64,000 nucleotides of DNA. It comes from Orbilia blumenaviensis. Lineage: Eukaryota; Ascomycota; Orbiliomycetes; Orbiliales; Orbiliaceae. The notes beneath the pieces were generated by a model, which searched no databases, was not told where the DNA came from, and was given only the letters and a program-made list of their open reading frames with translations. The position numbers were made by a program, and so were the translations under genes. Location: assembly GCA_036872755.1 (NCBI GenBank), contig JAVHNS010000002.1, forward strand, positions 186,001-250,000, read 5' to 3'. Each line of letters opens with the position of its first letter. The stretch's first letter is position 1. This document shows, piece by piece, positions 33,671-44,400 of this stretch.

Positions 33671-34164
33671 TCACGAACAGGGTTTCTGGTTCACTAGCAC
33701 CTGCTGTCGGTCGCCCACCATTTGGAATTCGGGTGGTACAGACCAGTCTTGATTCGGGTCTAGGTCCTCCTTGGTTCTCTTCATGGAGGGGTCGAATCTC
33801 AGAAGGCTGACGCTCGAGGCACCTTTCCTGCCTTCCGCCCCGCCAATAACAGGCCCACGTCTGTTCCGTGGCAGAGAGCAATAGGAATGCTTCGTCCTTG
33901 CTATGTAGCACTTCGGTGCTTTTAGCCAGCGTTTGAACTCGACGGCCCAAACGGAGTTTGCCAGTGCATGGGCCAAGCACTTGGAAACAACCTGGGTAAA
34001 CTGTCAGCAATCGGAAAGGTGTGAGCCTCACTTGCAGAAAAAGGGCTCGTATGCCTACAAACGATTCTTGAACTGATAAAAAATATACAAATGAGGCTGC
34101 TACGTTTTTGCCCGGCCTGCCTCTTCTTGAAACCAGCTTCGCGCCATCTTGAAGACTTAGTCAT
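33671..34164 (-). CDS. tentative small basic protein, unknown
   Basis: The second half, 33991-33671, is an open frame of natural composition (VWAVEFKRWLKAPKCYI, SLLRFDPSMKRTKEDLDP, DWSVPPEFQMVGDRQQ) ending at a clear stop. A first exon 34164-34063 can be joined in phase 0 through a weak GTTTGT donor (the same donor type is used by the ABC transporter gene) and a TTTACCCAG acceptor, giving 140 residues. An alternative start at a downstream ATG (MARSWFQEE) gives no correct phase. No family is recognised. The start codon lies only 239 bases from that of the divergent F-box gene, which supports a bidirectional promoter. Uncertain gene model. Confidence 0.4.
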
Positions 34165-34403
34165 CGCTCAAGAGTTCCGACGAATCCTAGCTTGACGCGG
34201 GGACCATGGTCTTGACAATATAATCAGGCCTTGCAGCCCACTTTCCTTCAGAACCAATTTCACGCTCGTTGATCGCGAGTCATTCTGACATAAACTCTTA
34301 TCAACAGCCGAACCCTCAACATTCGCAGCGGAGCGCTGCCTTCACTACTACAGAACGACCAAGGGAAACGGTATATTCGAAAGCAAGGGGGGAATAAATA
34401 AAG

Positions 34404-36416
34404 ATGGCGGACCGTAGTACGGAATTACAACCAGGCTGCCAGTGTGTCCAGCTATGTACATGCAAGGCCGAGAAACAGCGGCCGAGGTTTTTGAATTTGG
34501 CCAAAAGATCATTCACCAACATTCGTCTACGTTCGCCAAAATCTCCGCCCGAATCGATACATTGCCCAACGACACCGCCAGAAGAATCCCAAACATTTAC
34601 ACCAATTATATCCGCGTTCCCCACCTCCGCTGGGCCATCTACACCAAAGATGGTGGAGCCTATTGTGCAGTCACCGGTGCCAAAAACCCCGATCGTGACG
34701 AGGAAGCCTGTTCCGAGTGTCATTGTTCCACAGACGAAACCTTTTGCCTTCTTGGATACACCCGAGCAAACACCAATAGCGCCAGCTCGCAGGGATATAT
34801 CGCCTGCTAGGGGCGTAGAAAATTTTGGTCTGCCGGCGTCGAGGCCGATAAAAGGGCGCTCATTCTCACTACTGCCAGAGAACACGCCGTTCTCACCAAT
34901 AGTCGTTCGAAACAGAGGCCAATCTATGGATCAGACAACCGCCCGCATCTCCATTCCAAAAAGGAAACCGGTTCCAATTAGAATAATCAAACCGGACCCA
35001 AGTTCTTCAAACGATGATCTAGAAGAAACCATTGAACAAACAATAGCGTGGTTAGAGAAGGAGCAATATGATGACCGGTGTGACAAGCGTTCGCCGTCAC
35101 CCGTGTCGCCTCTGTCGGATAGGGCAGATGATGTCCCAAAGTCTTCGGAATATACACCACTTCCTTTACGTCCCAGTGGATCACACCCTGGAATCTCTGG
35201 GTTTCCATCATTTTCATCGGGGTCAACAATTTCTTCATCACCATCCTTCACTTCTAACTCCACGTCCACATCAGTTGAATCTCGATCCAAAACACCACCC
35301 ATTACAATACCGTATACACACGCACATACTCCTCGAATTTCTCGAAAGCCAGTTGCAAGTCCTTCTTCTTCCACAATAACTATTCCCAGAAAGGCTGTCC
35401 CTAAACGACGAAAGACATCAATAAGCATCCAGTCCCTGCCCAACGAAATTGTCTTACAGATCCTTTCCCATCTTCCATCTCTGGAATCTGTTATGTCTGC
35501 ACGACTACTTAGCACTCGTTTTAATGATCTTATCTCTGCAAATATGATGTCACTCATTGTTGCTATCAACCCGAGTGCCTATAGTCTTATAAAAATCCTA
35601 TTTCCCAATGACGACAATTTCGAGTCATTTAGATCCGCCTACAATAGTTGTCTCGGCGTGATCGATGGCTTAATATCTCGTATCAGAAGGCGATGCCCAG
35701 GGCTCTTACGGCGGGAAATGCTCGATGCACTGAATCGCGAGGAAGTCCACAGTATGAGGATGGCACTTTGGAATATATGGTGTTTTTCTCTTATCTTCAG
35801 CGCCGGGTTTATCGATACCGAAGATTGCGTTAGGGATCACCGAAAGTGGCTGGCGAGATTCGGGAGGAGGGAGTTGTTTGCCATGATTGAGATGTGTGGG
35901 TTGATTGGGGTGCTACTGCGGCCGCTGCTAGAGATCGCTTACTCCGTTGAATTAACGGACAAGTTCCGACGGGATGTTTATTTCGATGACCAACCTTTAG
36001 ACATCAAGGGACGATATGGTGAGTTCTATTAACCCCTCACCCCCGTGGTGGAATACATAAATGCTAATAAGTGGTTAGAACTTATCGAAAACCTACTCGC
36101 GTTCCTGCGAACAGTTGGTCTCGACCATATTTACGAACTCTCGTCTATCTTTGGTAGCAGCGAGACTGCAGCATCTCCACGGATCACTAGAAATATTGCT
36201 TGTGATTATATCATTGAAAACATGTTGATTGAAACCTGGGAAAGGGAAATTGGCAGGGAATACACAAACTTCATGATCAAGCCCATGAAGGAACTGCACT
36301 TGCATCTAGAGAAGGAGGCTCGAAAGAGCGATATTGACGGAAGAAAAGCCCGGGAGGGAATGGGCTGGGGGCCGAGTACACCGGGTAATGATGACGAGGA
36401 GCTCGTGGCTGAATAG
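34404..36416 (+). CDS. F-box protein with long disordered N-terminus
   Basis: Two exons (34404-36018, 36079-36416) give 650 residues. Residues 1 to about 335 are Pro/Ser/Thr-rich and low in hydrophobics, with repeated short Pro-containing motifs, so probably disordered and phosphorylated. The F-box lies at about 340-385: SIQSLPNEIVLQILSHLPSLESVMSARLLSTRFNDL, the canonical L-P-x-E-I pattern that binds Skp1. The rest (to 650) is alpha-helical without Leu-rich, WD or Kelch repeats, so the substrate receptor is of unknown type. The intron is supported because it joins GRY to ELIENLLAFL in phase; without it the frame ends at GEFY. A role in an SCF ubiquitin ligase is inferred from the F-box only. 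An N-terminal CQCVQLCTCK cluster is noteworthy and might bind metal or be lipidated. Confidence 0.85.
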
Positions 36417-36730
36417 GTGACTGTTATAGGCGTTTATGGAGGCTGGTTTGCTGTGGTTTATACTTTTTATTTACCCTTTCCATTCTTCTCTTCTAGTCCC
36501 CATTGAATTCGGGGACTGGTGGTCAGATGTAGACCACTTTAACATATAGGATCCTCCATGGAGCCAAATTTACCTGGACTTGTATATTATATCTTAATCT
36601 CCAATGGTAATAACCAACGAAACGAAATATCTATGACATATTAAGTGGAGGTTTCCCTTCTGTTTTAGCATTTCATTGCTATAAAGTATGTATTGCTACA
36701 AGTATATATCTAGGAGACCGTTTTCTAAAC
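36417..36730. other. convergent 3' region
   Basis: 314 bases between the stop codons of the F-box and the acyltransferase-like genes; AT-rich, UTR-like, nothing else seen. Confidence 0.5.
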
Positions 36731-37948
36731 TTAGAGTGTTACCACGTTTTGGGGGTCGATCCAGTCGGTGGATCCGTTATAAAACACCACTTCAGCGGTG
36801 GGCTCACCATCTTTCAAACAGGTGACGATATTAAACAGAGTCATTGTTCGAAACCATTTTGGCTTACACATATCTTCTGGTGCGCAAATACCAAAGTTTC
36901 CATTTTCGCCATCGGCAAATATCATCTCTCGCAGCTGTTTTGTGGATATATTTTTAGAGCTCATGGTTTCCACTAGCTTATATGTCCGCTCCAGTCTTTC
37001 CTTAGAGCCTGGGAACTGGGACGGTTCCATAATAGCGATGTTTTCGATTGGGTGGTTTGTATGGGCAAGGAAATTGTCGCTATTTGGGTATATATAGTGG
37101 TGTTTAATGGGCGAGAGTTCAAGACATTGAGCACCGGACAGGTCAGCTAGTAGGATATGCTGGGCTGAGGCGGCACCGTATTTTTCGATTTGGGATAATG
37201 CCTCTGCGGCTGTCCTGGATTCTAGACATAGTCTAAGGAGGACATGGACTGGCAATTTTGTAGTGTCTGTTGGGGGCGCCCGGAGGGCGTTCAGGAGGAC
37301 ACCGACTGAGGCGCTGTTGTACCCTATTTTCCCGATAATGCCGGCCTTGCGGGAAGTATATCAATGTTAGAATGGTATATTCGGAGCGACCATTGATGCT
37401 TACCTCAGTGACCATCTTTATGGTTGGCTTTTCTGCTTGTTGTATCTCAACTAATGCGAGGTTCTGCTGCACAGGTCTCACCCAGTCCCAGTTCTGAGCG
37501 AGGTACTGAACCGTCTTCCCGTCTTCGCCTGTAACTTTCCAACTGAGGCTCGTACACCCGTCTTGGAACTCCCCAAGAGCAATTTCGCTTCTAACATTGA
37601 GGGCTACAATATCAAGAACATCGACCTCCGCGCCTTCTGCTATCCCAACGATTTCCTGGTGGAGGTTTGGAACCAGTTTTAAGATTGTCGCCTCGTAGTC
37701 GCGTGCTCTACTGTGAACACCCTCACGGTCCAGCTTGGAGCTGTACTGGAACATGCCATAGTAGAACTCAATCTGCCGGGCAATCTGAGCTTTGAGGGAA
37801 CTGCCATGGCTGTACCCAATCTGTGGAACACATTCACCTGTTAGCCTAAGCTAAGCTCTGATTTGTTAAGGATAGGCAAGGTAGTCTAGCTAAGGATACA
37901 TACCTCGTAGTTAGTTCCTGACAGCGAAATTCTTGGTATGGTCGTCAT
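36731..37948 (-). CDS. acyl-CoA:6-aminopenicillanate acyltransferase-like (peptidase C45 family)
   Basis: Three exons (37948-37904, 37820-37404, 37345-36731) give 358 residues, almost exactly the length of Penicillium isopenicillin N acyltransferase. The family N-terminus ISLSGTNYEIGYSHGSSLKAQI is followed by EFQDGCTSLSW. There Gly103-Cys104 is the autoproteolytic bond and Cys104 the new N-terminal nucleophile of the mature Ntn hydrolase. Other family blocks are YLAQNWDW, GIIGKIGYNSASVGVLLNAL, FLAHTNHP and RTMTLFNIVTCLKDG. The C-terminal three residues are VTL, not a canonical PTS1, whereas the penicillin enzyme ends in ARL and is peroxisomal. No ACV synthetase or isopenicillin N synthase gene is nearby, so this is an orphan acyltransferase or amidohydrolase of unknown substrate, a common situation in filamentous fungi. 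The gene is divergent from the His-rich gene at 38659. Confidence 0.9.
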
Positions 37949-38658
37949 TTCTCTTGTTGTGACTATAGGGTAAGGCTAGAAAAAAAAGGGTACGAGACTA
38001 CAAAAACTTTTTTCCTTCTGATTCGATAGTGGAAATTAAACATCTATCGCTCGTTGATTTAGGCAGGTCAGTGAGTATTTCGAATCTGGTGCCCTCTATC
38101 CGAGGCCCGAGATAATACAACAGAATGCGCTATCAATTTTGTGTTGACCGATGAGACCTTCTAGCTTATGTCATCGTACAACACCATCAGCGCATGACAG
38201 TTAAAATGGCTGAATTCAGCCGTTGATTACGTCTAACACCCCAATGAAGAACAAACGAGCTTGCCTGAAGACCCTTGTGCGACGAAGGAATCGATTGGTC
38301 CCAACGATTGATAAATTTGCCACCGCCACTGCACCACTAGCCCTCACTATATAATACGTATTTTGGAGAGCTTGCGTGGCTCTCAAGCTCTCGCCAATTC
38401 ACGTGCCAAACGAATCATTCGAAACTCGGATGTGCACGTTAGTCTCAGCTCTACAGGCTTGAATATATTTTGTTGGATGGTCGCCCGAATCTTCGGTTTG
38501 CGCCTTCACTACGTTGGAACGTCACCCGAAAATACCAAACGTCCAGTGACACCAGCTATTTTTCTCGAATCAAATAATATTATCCTATTCAATTTTTTGG
38601 TGTTTTAACAAAGGGTCTGCAGAGCCAGCGGCAAGCGGCCTGTTGACGCAAACTAGCT
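37949..38658. other. divergent intergenic region
   Basis: 710 bases between two divergent genes. The frame at 38363-38608 has no domain similarity and probably lies in the leader of the following gene. Nothing else was seen. Confidence 0.5.
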
Positions 38659-39534
38659 ATGGCGTCGGCCGATACCACCAACCAGCGCCGTTCTTCGCGC
38701 CCGCGAGCCCGAGATCATTTGGCGTCGTATCAAATTTTTCGGCTTGTTAATGAATATACCCCTTTCCACCTTCCGGCCAGAGTTTTGGAAAACGCACCCG
38801 CTCTGCCGGATCCACTTGATGGTGTAGTGGACAACGGCTTGACAGCAGTGGATAATTTCGTGAAGGCCCGGGCAGCATCTGTGAAGAGGAACTATGATAG
38901 ATGGGTGTTACAACCGCGAGAGAATGTTAGAACTGGTGTCGGGGTGTATACCGAATGGGGAAAAGGGTTTATCGCAGGGAATCTACGGAAGCTTGAAGAG
39001 GGGATATTTGTGATGGGCAACTATTTGTTACCCAATGAAGATGAGGACGAGGAGGAAGACCATAGGCTTGACCATGAGCATGCTGCTATGAACTCCTACT
39101 GGACCTCGACGGAGTCTGTTATCGACACCAGTGATGAAGAGGATTATTTAGGGACATCAAGGATAGTGTCCAAGGACGGGAAGCTGCTGCCTATGACCCC
39201 AGCAGCTGGGTATCACCATCACCAACGGCATCATTCACATCATCACAGTCACAATAATTGTGATAATACGACCCGCCAGAGATCATTATCGGCCCCGAGT
39301 CTTCCACCTTTCCGGCCTGACCAACCAAGTAAGGAGGTTGAAAACATTGGAAGGTTATTGGCTACATTCGCGCATCGGACTTATGCGCGGAATGCACACA
39401 AAACTCCTGGGCAAATGCTTTACGATGCTTTGGATTTGGCACGCACAGAAGTAAAAAGGGTGGTTAAGGGGTTCGACGAAAAGTATAGCATTGAAATTGG
39501 ATATTTGCACAAGATGATGGAGGTGGGACGGTGA
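38659..39534 (+). CDS. unrecognised protein with acidic and His-rich tracts
   Basis: An unbroken frame of 291 residues. Residues 20-110 look folded (HLASYQIFRLVNEYTPFHLP, VVDNGLTAVDNFVKARAASV), and residues 225-291 form helical segments (GRLLATFAHRTYARNA, LYDALDLARTEVKRVVKG). Between them lie an acidic tract (EDEDEEED, about 127-134) and a His cluster at about 186-198 (HHHQRHHSHHHSH) encoded by mixed CAT/CAC codons. The ends faintly recall the fungal perilipin-like CAP20/MPL1 proteins of lipid droplets (a short region with a VDNG-type repeat and amphipathic helices), but this is a weak impression. The His cluster could bind metals. No signal peptide or membrane helix is visible. The start is well placed, after an in-frame stop and with no competing Met. 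Confidence 0.7.
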   Translation: MASADTTNQRRSSRPRARDHLASYQIFRLVNEYTPFHLPARVLENAPALPDPLDGVVDNGLTAVDNFVKARAASVKRNYDRWVLQPRENVRTGVGVYTEWGKGFIAGNLRKLEEGIFVMGNYLLPNEDEDEEEDHRLDHEHAAMNSYWTSTESVIDTSDEEDYLGTSRIVSKDGKLLPMTPAAGYHHHQRHHSHHHSHNNCDNTTRQRSLSAPSLPPFRPDQPSKEVENIGRLLATFAHRTYARNAHKTPGQMLYDALDLARTEVKRVVKGFDEKYSIEIGYLHKMMEVGR

Positions 39535-41495
39535 CGAAAAACGGAAGAAGCATGCAAAGCAGGGAGGGATGTGGATAGTATCAGCTAGATTAAGACTCGG
39601 TGTGATTTGAATGTGAGTTCATGCAAAGGTTAGAACTGAAATAATAAAATATAGGAAAAACAGTAGGACAAAAATAAAACATAAAACAAAGCAAAGAGGG
39701 TGATGCAATAGCTTCTCGTCCTCCAGTAGCAAACAAAGTTGTATCGGGAACGGATGGCGAAGTTGAGCGGTTAGCATCTGCAGTGCATCTATACGTGGAT
39801 ACGCACACATCCCGCACAGAGTCGCGGATGCAGAAGTAAACACCTACTTTCGGCACTATCGATGGATTCCTAAGAGCTCGATTAAAAAGCTCCGTAGAGG
39901 TGTGCGTAGGATGAGTAAGAATACTCCGAATAAGCTAACTGAGAGACGATATCCTGGGCCTAAAGCTTTGCATTTGCATTTAATCAGATTATCCTGGAAA
40001 GGACCACACAAATAAATTTTGTCTAGCAAATGCTCCGGGCAATTATCGTTCGGCAGGCTGGAAGCCATCAAGCCGAGAACGCAAGCAAGACCAAAGGGCA
40101 GACCAACGTACGTCGACAGGCTGCAGCTGACGCCGAGAAACGCTTGATGCGAACTAAAGGATTTGGCATGGAGCATTTTGTCACTTTTTGTAATTTTTTT
40201 GTGTTGTTCGGAACCACATATATCCGGATGCTTCCCTTGATAGCCTCAGCCTTATTGGAGGAAACCTTACATAAGGATCTAATTAAGTGTGCGAGCTGTG
40301 CTCCAGATGGCAGGTTTCAGGGAGCACAGGAAAAGGAACAATCCAGGTCCCGAGATTGGATGCTGGATCCGTCGACACTGTAGCAAATTGGTGGGGCACA
40401 GCAGAGCAAAGGGGTATCTTTCTCGCCTAGCAAGTTATATCGATCAGGCATTTCGTGTATCCGTATAGAGCCAGCCAAGCTTCGATCTCGGAACGCTGTG
40501 CATCCGAAAGCCTTGCAACTACCATAGTCCATGACGTTTGGATGGACGAATTAATTCCTAACATCCCGTTGATTCGGAACTAAAATTGCAGTGGAACCAG
40601 GTCCTCGGTGCCCAATTGCGTCCCGGCGATGTTTGTTTATATATATGCTGTGCGCCCATACGTATTCGTTGATGCCGAACAGAGATCGTGAGACGTTGCA
40701 ATTGCACCGAATGCAAGCAGCTACCGACTTTGGGTTTTCCTGATATTATTTATATAAGAAAGACTTCGAAGACGTGCACGGTCAATTTTGACTTATCAGT
40801 AGTTGGCATGAACCGCACTCCATCAGTAATCTTAAAACTCTAGGGTGGTGGGGTCCCTTTTTGGGAGAAACGGGTGGAAAATTTTTAGGAGCAGGGCCAA
40901 AATTGGTCTCCGAGTCCGTGAGGGCACAGAGGGATTAGTACACCAAGCCTGGCTTAGCTCCAGCCAGGCCATCACCCTTTACTTTATCCCCTGGCCATGG
41001 GTCGGGCAGAACGAAATCTGACCTAGATACCGCAACCCCCATGTGCTTGGGAAGTCCTCTGCAGCGCCATTGGACGTTGGCGTAATATCTCGTTTTTGGC
41101 GTTTTCCGGATGGCAGATTTGCCGAAGGAATCTGAGAATTTCAGAGCCAGACTACAAATACGTCCTCAAGTAATTAGCAATAGATGACCCTTTTTTTTTT
41201 TCTCTTTCTGCTTCTTGCCTTCTTACGTTTTTTCCCTTCGATTCTGGTGATTCTATATTCAACCTCCTTGAATTCGTCGTCGGCAAAAAACAATCAGCGT
41301 CGTCAGCACCTGGTACAGAGTACCTGTTCCACGTGTTGTCGCACCTGTTGCCTCTCATTCCTCTCAACCAGAAGCGGCCCTCGTTGATTACTATTGTCGG
41401 AAGGAACAGCTCAAGGCCGGGTTGGGTCGCCTGAGTGCTCGTTGCACCTAAGGGTAACCTGTATACTTGTCTAAAAAAGTATAATTAATTATTTA
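39535..41495. other. gene-poor spacer and ABC transporter promoter
   Basis: About 2 kb with no supported gene. A 117-codon plus-strand frame at 40030 and others lack domain patterns. There is an 11-T run at about 41191-41201, and AT-rich sequence immediately before the transporter start. Confidence 0.5.
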
Positions 41496-44400
41496 ATGAA
41501 GATGGGCAAGTCTATAGATGAAGGCTCTGCCACCCAAGTGGGGGATTCCCCTGAGGGAAGCCGTAACCACAGCCGGGATGAAAACCACCAGGCTCAATTC
41601 GGTCCTGGTGATGAAGAACGAGTGGTTGAGCTTGCCAGAAGGCTCAGTCGGACGATGTCGCATGCCGACGGCCATGGCCATGGCCTCACCAAAACGGAAA
41701 CTCGTTACAGCCAGTTCGAAGGCGAAAACCCATTTATCGGTTCAGAGAATCCAAGACTCCAGCCGGGACACGAACGCTTCAACCCAAAGGCATGGCTCAA
41801 GTCTATTATCAGTTTGACGGCCAAGGATCCGGAAAAGTATCCGTCGTTGAGACTCGGTGTCTCTTTCAGAAATCTCAGCGCACACGGCTTCGGCTCTGCC
41901 ACGGACTATCAGAAGAATGTTGGGAATATCGGTTACAGCTATCTGGAACGAGCCGTTACGCTCGGACGCAAGCGCAAGATTCAGATTCTGAGGGACTTCG
42001 AAGGTCTCGTTAAGAGTTCTGAGCTATGCGTCGTTTTGGGTAGACCGGGCAGGTAAGATAAAATATCAAATACTTCATCAAGAATATTATAACTAACCGA
42101 TCGTGTATATCTGTTATCAAGTGGTTGCTCCACATTCTTGAAGACCATCGCCGGTGATACCTATGGCTACCATCTCTCTGACGAAACCGTTCTCAACTAC
42201 CAGGGTATTCCTATGGATAAGATGCATAAAGTTTTCAGAGGAGAGGTCATTTACCAGGCCGAGACTGATGGTATGTCTCTCTTTTCTCCTCCGATGCATG
42301 ATAATATTTAGTTCTAATCCAATCTGTCCAGTTCACTTTCCTCAGCTCACAGTTGGCCAAACCCTCAAATTCGCCGCCCTCGCCCGTGCCCCCAGTAACA
42401 GAATGGGGGGCATTAGCCGTGAGGAGTATGCTGAGCATGTCAAGGACGTTGTTATGGCTGCATTTGGGCTTTCGCATACCGAGGATACCAATGTTGGTAA
42501 CGATTTTATTCGAGGTGTCTCCGGTGGTGAAAGAAAGCGTGTTTCTATCGCTGAAGTCGCCGTCAGTGGTGCACCGATCCAGTGCTGGGACAATTCTACT
42601 CGAGGGTTGGACTCTGCCAACGCTCTTGAATTTATCCGCACTCTTCGTTTGAGCGCCGAACTCACTGGTAGCACAGCTCTTGTTGCGATATACCAGGCCT
42701 CGCAGAGCGCCTATGATCAATTTCATAAAGCTATCGTTCTGTACGAAGGTCGTCAAATATATTTCGGCCCTACCGGCGAAGCCCAGAAGTTCTTTGAGGA
42801 TATGGGCTTTGAATGCGAGGAGCGCGCCACTACTGCGGATTTCCTGACATCACTTACGAACCCTGCCGAACGTCGGGTCAAACCAGGTTTCGAAGACAGA
42901 GTACCCAGAACCCCTGATGAGTTCGCTCAGCGCTGGAAAGACAGTGACGCCCGCAAAAGGCTCTTGGATGAAATTGCAGCCTTTGAAGCAGAAAACCCCA
43001 TCGGCCACGAAAATGTGCAAAAGTTCAAGGAGGTCCGTAAGGTCGTTCAGTCCTCGGGCGCTTCCTCGAATGGGCCATATACCATTAGTTACCCGATGCA
43101 AGTCAGTCTTTGTATGACAAGAGGTTTCCAGAGGTTGAGGGGCGACCTTTCTCTTGCCCTGACTGGTATCATTGGTAATGGTGTTATGGCTTTGATTGTC
43201 TCTTCCGTCTTCTACAACCTAAAGCAGGACACCGGCTCCTTCTTCGCCCGTGGTTCACTACTCTTTTTCGCTGTCCTCCTCAATGGTTTCTCGAGTGCCT
43301 TGGAAATTTTAACGCTCTACGCTCAACGACCGATTATTGAGAAACATGACAAATACGCACTGTACCGCCCCAGCGCTGAGGCCGTCTCTTCTATGATTGT
43401 CGACATGCCCCAGAAGATTTTGTCCGCAATTGTATTCAACTTGATTCTCTACTTTATGACGAACCTCCGGAGAGAACCTGGTGCTTTCTTCATTTTCTTG
43501 TTATTCTCGTTCTCGACCACCATGGCAATGTCTATGATCTTCAGGACCATAGCGTCTGTTAGTCGAACGCTACACCAAGCTATGACACCAGCAGCCATTT
43601 TCATTTTGGGTTTGATTATGTACACTGGCTTTGCGATTCCGGTCGTCGAAATGCGAGGATGGGCTAGGTGGATAGGTTATGTTAATCCTATCTCTTACTC
43701 TTTCGAGAGTTTGATGGTTAACGAGTTTACTGGACGAGTTTTCTCCTGTTCAACTTATATTCCTAGTGGACCTGGTTACGAAAACGTATCTGGCGACTCC
43801 CGTGTCTGCTCTGCTACTTCTTCAATCGCTGGCCAGGAATTCGTCAGTGGTGACCAGTACATCAATGTCTCTTTCAAGTATTTCAAATCACATTTGTGGC
43901 GTAACCTCGGCATCATCTGGTAGGCCTGCATATATTCTAATGATTGGAGAGGTTGTACTAACGGCTGGATTGCTTAGGATCTACGTTTTCTTCTTCTGTG
44001 CGGTCTACATCATCGCTTCCGACAAGATCACTGCTGCCAAGTCGAAGGGCGAAGTTTTAGTTTTCAGACAAGGCAGACTTCCAGTTTCAGCTAAGAAAAA
44101 CAAGGACGATGTTGAGGGCAATGAACCCAAGGAGGCCGCTAGGGAACAAGAACTTGGTGCGGTGATGACCCGTGAAATCTCGGTCGCTGCCATCCAAAAA
44201 CAAACCTCAATCTTCCACTGGAAAAATGTTGTTTACGATATTCCGGTTAAGGGAGGCGAGCGAAGATTGCTCGACCATATTAGTGGATGGGTTAAACCTG
44301 GTACTCTTACTGCGCTCATGGGTGTTTCTGGTGCTGGTAAAACGACTCTTCTTGATGTTCTGGCTTCCCGCAAGACTACTGGTGTCATTACCGGCGACAT

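Noticed and set aside
34931..35569. Minus-strand frame of 212 codons
   Set aside because: Antisense shadow of the F-box gene; the plus strand carries the recognisable F-box.
36731..37948. Idea that the acyltransferase-like gene belongs to a penicillin gene cluster
   Set aside because: None of the neighbouring genes resembles ACV synthetase, isopenicillin N synthase or other cluster members, and the peroxisomal ARL-type terminus is absent.
40030..40383. Plus-strand frame of 117 codons
   Set aside because: No domain or splice evidence; composition follows local base bias.
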